Shown here: positions 62,810-64,000 of the stretch, in pieces
Position numbering within the stretch: the stretch's first letter is position 1
Layout: each line of letters opens with the position of its first letter
From: a virus
Direction: 5' to 3' (one strand)
IMG/VR virus record: IMGVR_UViG_3300034101_005931
Span: 22,259 to 86,258 of that record
Length of the DNA: 64,000 nucleotides
Position numbers and translations under genes: made by a program
The notes under the pieces: model-generated
Told to the model about the DNA's origin: nothing
The model's database searches: none
Seen by the model: only the letters and a program-made list of their open reading frames with translations

Positions 62810-62944
62810 ATGAACAACGAACACATTCAGGCTGCCCTTACTTGGGCTCTCACCTTCACAGGGCTGTTGCTGGTGGCTGCTCTGATCGGACTGGCCGGGG
62901 CGCTCTTCAAGACAGTATGCCATCTCTTCGACATCAATCTATGA
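62810..62944 (+). CDS. Small membrane protein
   Basis: 44 aa with one helix (ALTWALTFTGLLLVAALIGL). Overlaps the next start (ATGA). Confidence 0.58.
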   Translation: MNNEHIQAALTWALTFTGLLLVAALIGLAGALFKTVCHLFDINL

Positions 62945-63147
62945 TCATCAAACGCACATCAGAGTTCTCGGGCATCACGCGCGAGGTTAACCTCCCGGTC
63001 ACCGTCGAGCAGATGGGACGGTTTGAGTCCGGTCTTGAGACGCTCCAGGACATCTTCCCTCACCTCAATGTCGATGATCGTGAGTTCATCAAGACGGGCA
63101 TAACGGCAGAAGAATGGGATCAGATGTTCGCTGAGACCACTATCTAG
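62941..63147 (+). CDS. Hypothetical early protein
   Basis: 68 aa, beta start (MIIKRTSEFSGITREVNLP) then helix with acidic C-terminus. Unknown. Confidence 0.55.
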   Translation: MIIKRTSEFSGITREVNLPVTVEQMGRFESGLETLQDIFPHLNVDDREFIKTGITAEEWDQMFAETTI

Positions 63148-63176
63148 TTGACTGTCCTAATAAGTTCCTTTAATCT
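63148..63176 (+). promoter_or_regulatory. GTTCC-type promoter
   Basis: TTGACT-N17-TAATCT, spacer ending AAGTTCCTT; ATG 9 bases later. Confidence 0.78.
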
Positions 63177-63185
63177 ATACACAAT

Positions 63186-63359
63186 ATGAAAATCGCTCTC
63201 TTAATCCTTCTGGTCATTGCCATCTTAATCGCTGGCCCGCTCCTCACCATCTGGGCCCTCAACACGGTCTTCCCGGTCTTGAACATCCCCTTCAGCTTCT
63301 GGACGTGGCTGGCAGTGATTGTGCTCCAGCTCCAGCTGGTGTATCGCCCGTCCAAATAA
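63186..63359 (+). CDS. Two-helix small membrane protein
   Basis: 57 aa, two hydrophobic segments (IALLILLVIAILIAG and FWTWLAVIVLQLQLV). Unknown. Confidence 0.6.
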   Translation: MKIALLILLVIAILIAGPLLTIWALNTVFPVLNIPFSFWTWLAVIVLQLQLVYRPSK

Positions 63360-63361
63360 GC

Positions 63362-63390
63362 TTGAGGTTCATTTACTGTTCCCTTAATAT
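63362..63390 (+). promoter_or_regulatory. GTTCC-type promoter
   Basis: TTGAGG-N17-TAATAT, spacer ending CTGTTCCCT; ATG 6 bases later. Confidence 0.72.
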
Positions 63391-63396
63391 ATAGGT

Positions 63397-63504
63397 ATGA
63401 TGAATAAAGACGATTGGATGTTTGAAGTGATAGTGTATATGACAATTGGCCTCTTCATTTTTGTAGCCTTCATTAAGCCAGTTGTGGATGGCATCTATCA
63501 ATAA
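63397..63504 (+). CDS. Small membrane protein
   Basis: 35 aa (MMNK start), one helix VIVYMTIGLFIFVAFI. First of three tiny genes in this unit. Confidence 0.55.
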   Translation: MMNKDDWMFEVIVYMTIGLFIFVAFIKPVVDGIYQ

Positions 63505-63511
63505 GACTCTT

Positions 63512-63601
63512 ATGCGATTCTTATCACCTGCCATTAAAGCTCTCATCCTTATCACCCTCATCATCTTCATGGCTATTAGCCTCATCGCATTGCGCGATTG
63601 A
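63512..63601 (+). CDS. Very small membrane protein
   Basis: 29 aa, one helix KALILITLIIFMAISLIAL. A third consecutive membrane peptide. Confidence 0.5.
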   Translation: MRFLSPAIKALILITLIIFMAISLIALRD

Positions 63602-63606
63602 TTCTT

Positions 63607-63777
63607 ATGCAACAGAAACAAAAACAAAAACTGGTCAACAACCAAATCAACTCCATCCGTAAGGGCATCAAAGCTCTCCAACAGATGAAGAAGAGCGGGA
63701 TGTATATCGACAACCGTCAGAAGAGGGCTCTGTCCTTCATCACGGCTGAAGAGCTCGCCCCTCTTTGTTGGGACTAG
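63607..63777 (+). CDS. Small basic protein
   Basis: 56 aa, Gln/Lys-rich start (MQQKQKQKLVNNQINSIRKG) and a helix; likely nucleic-acid binding. Unknown. Confidence 0.52.
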   Translation: MQQKQKQKLVNNQINSIRKGIKALQQMKKSGMYIDNRQKRALSFITAEELAPLCWD

Positions 63778-63792
63778 TTAATGATTGGTTAA

Positions 63793-63838
63793 GTAGTACA
63801 AGTCCTTACTAGTTGTTATGGGTAAGGTTGTACTACGA
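63793..63838. other. Large imperfect hairpin
   Basis: GTAGTACAAGTCCTTAC and GTAAGGTTGTACTAC pair over nearly their full length with a two-base bulge. No ORF in 63778-64000. It could be the 5' structure of a further RNA. Confidence 0.5.
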
Positions 63839-63872
63839 GTGGATGGCTAGACATCTACATTGAAACATAACA

Positions 63873-63903
63873 GGGGGTGGTTCTAGCGCCACCCCTTCTT
63901 TCT
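63873..63903 (+). terminator. Rho-independent terminator
   Basis: GGGGTGG/CCACCCC stem with an 8-base loop and a T-rich tail (TTCTTTCT). Confidence 0.8.
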
Positions 63904-64000
63904 AGAGCCGGTACGTGCTCTCTAGCACCCCCGGGGATATAGACCCAAGTACGGGAATTTATAGATATAGACAAAGGGGGGTGGATTTTCTATAGGTGCA

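Noticed and set aside
1-64000. Stop-codon reassignment, as in some large phages
   Set aside because: TAA, TAG and TGA all end well-defined genes, genes abut or overlap at those stops, and no suppressor-type tRNA anticodon was found.

Overview
The window reads as part of the genome of a large tailed phage, probably a distant T4-type myovirus of a Gram-negative host. The signs are: T4-style late promoters (TATAAATA close to start codons of virion genes), T4-style capsid-targeting N-termini (pattern M-x-x-F-x-x-[FY]-[IL]-x-E), a T4 RNase H-like 5'-3' exonuclease, long modular tail-fibre/adhesin genes, a lysis cassette, and dense small genes that often overlap by 1-4 bases. Stop codons TAA, TAG and TGA all end genes, so the genetic code looks standard. 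I see no terminase, portal or capsid gene here, so the virus assignment rests on the features above.

Layout. 1-8 kb: tRNA clusters mixed with DNA enzymes (FEN-type exonuclease, DnaQ-type exonuclease, PD-(D/E)XK-like protein), a sugar-nucleotide dehydrogenase-like protein, a glycosyltransferase and a GNAT protein. 8.4-10.7 kb: class II (cobalamin-dependent) ribonucleotide reductase. 10.9-15.2 kb: small heat-shock protein, zinc-finger protein, cysteine-peptidase-like protein, methyltransferase, PhyH-like dioxygenase. 15.3-20.5 kb: virion genes on the minus strand, a lectin-like fibre cassette flanked by a perfect 110-bp repeat, and a tmRNA. 20.7-26.3 kb: two tandem GT8 glycosyltransferases, a PIG-L deacetylase, endolysin, holin and spanin candidates, and ribosomal protein bS21. 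26.3-26.9 kb: a large non-coding RNA candidate behind a late promoter. 27-34 kb: AAA+ ATPase, carbamoyltransferase, SGNH hydrolase and a second tRNA group. 34-41 kb: DUF932-like protein, HExxH peptidase, YopX-like protein, fatty-acid desaturase. 41.8-50.1 kb: a family of mosaic adhesins, including leucine-rich-repeat types and one with a long Pro-Thr tract.

50-64 kb is different. It is visibly richer in G+C and holds about 45 tiny genes of mostly unknown function. Nearly every small transcription unit starts with the same promoter: -35 TTGACN or TTGCCG, a 17-base spacer that almost always ends in GTTCCGN, -10 TATAMT or similar, and then an ATG only 5-12 bases later. The transcripts should therefore be leaderless or nearly so. 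The same promoter also drives RNAs without ORFs: three copies of a short conserved RNA (51.4, 56.3 and 60.2 kb) and one structured RNA of about 700 nt (59.4-60.2 kb). To my knowledge none of these is a named family, and they are the best candidates for new biology here.

Translation is a theme. The window encodes 24 complete tRNAs plus one partial, reading codons for 19 amino acids (no tRNA-Cys seen), together with tmRNA and bS21. At least four complete tRNAs, and the partial one, lack the normal T-loop; the complete ones also lack the D-loop GG.
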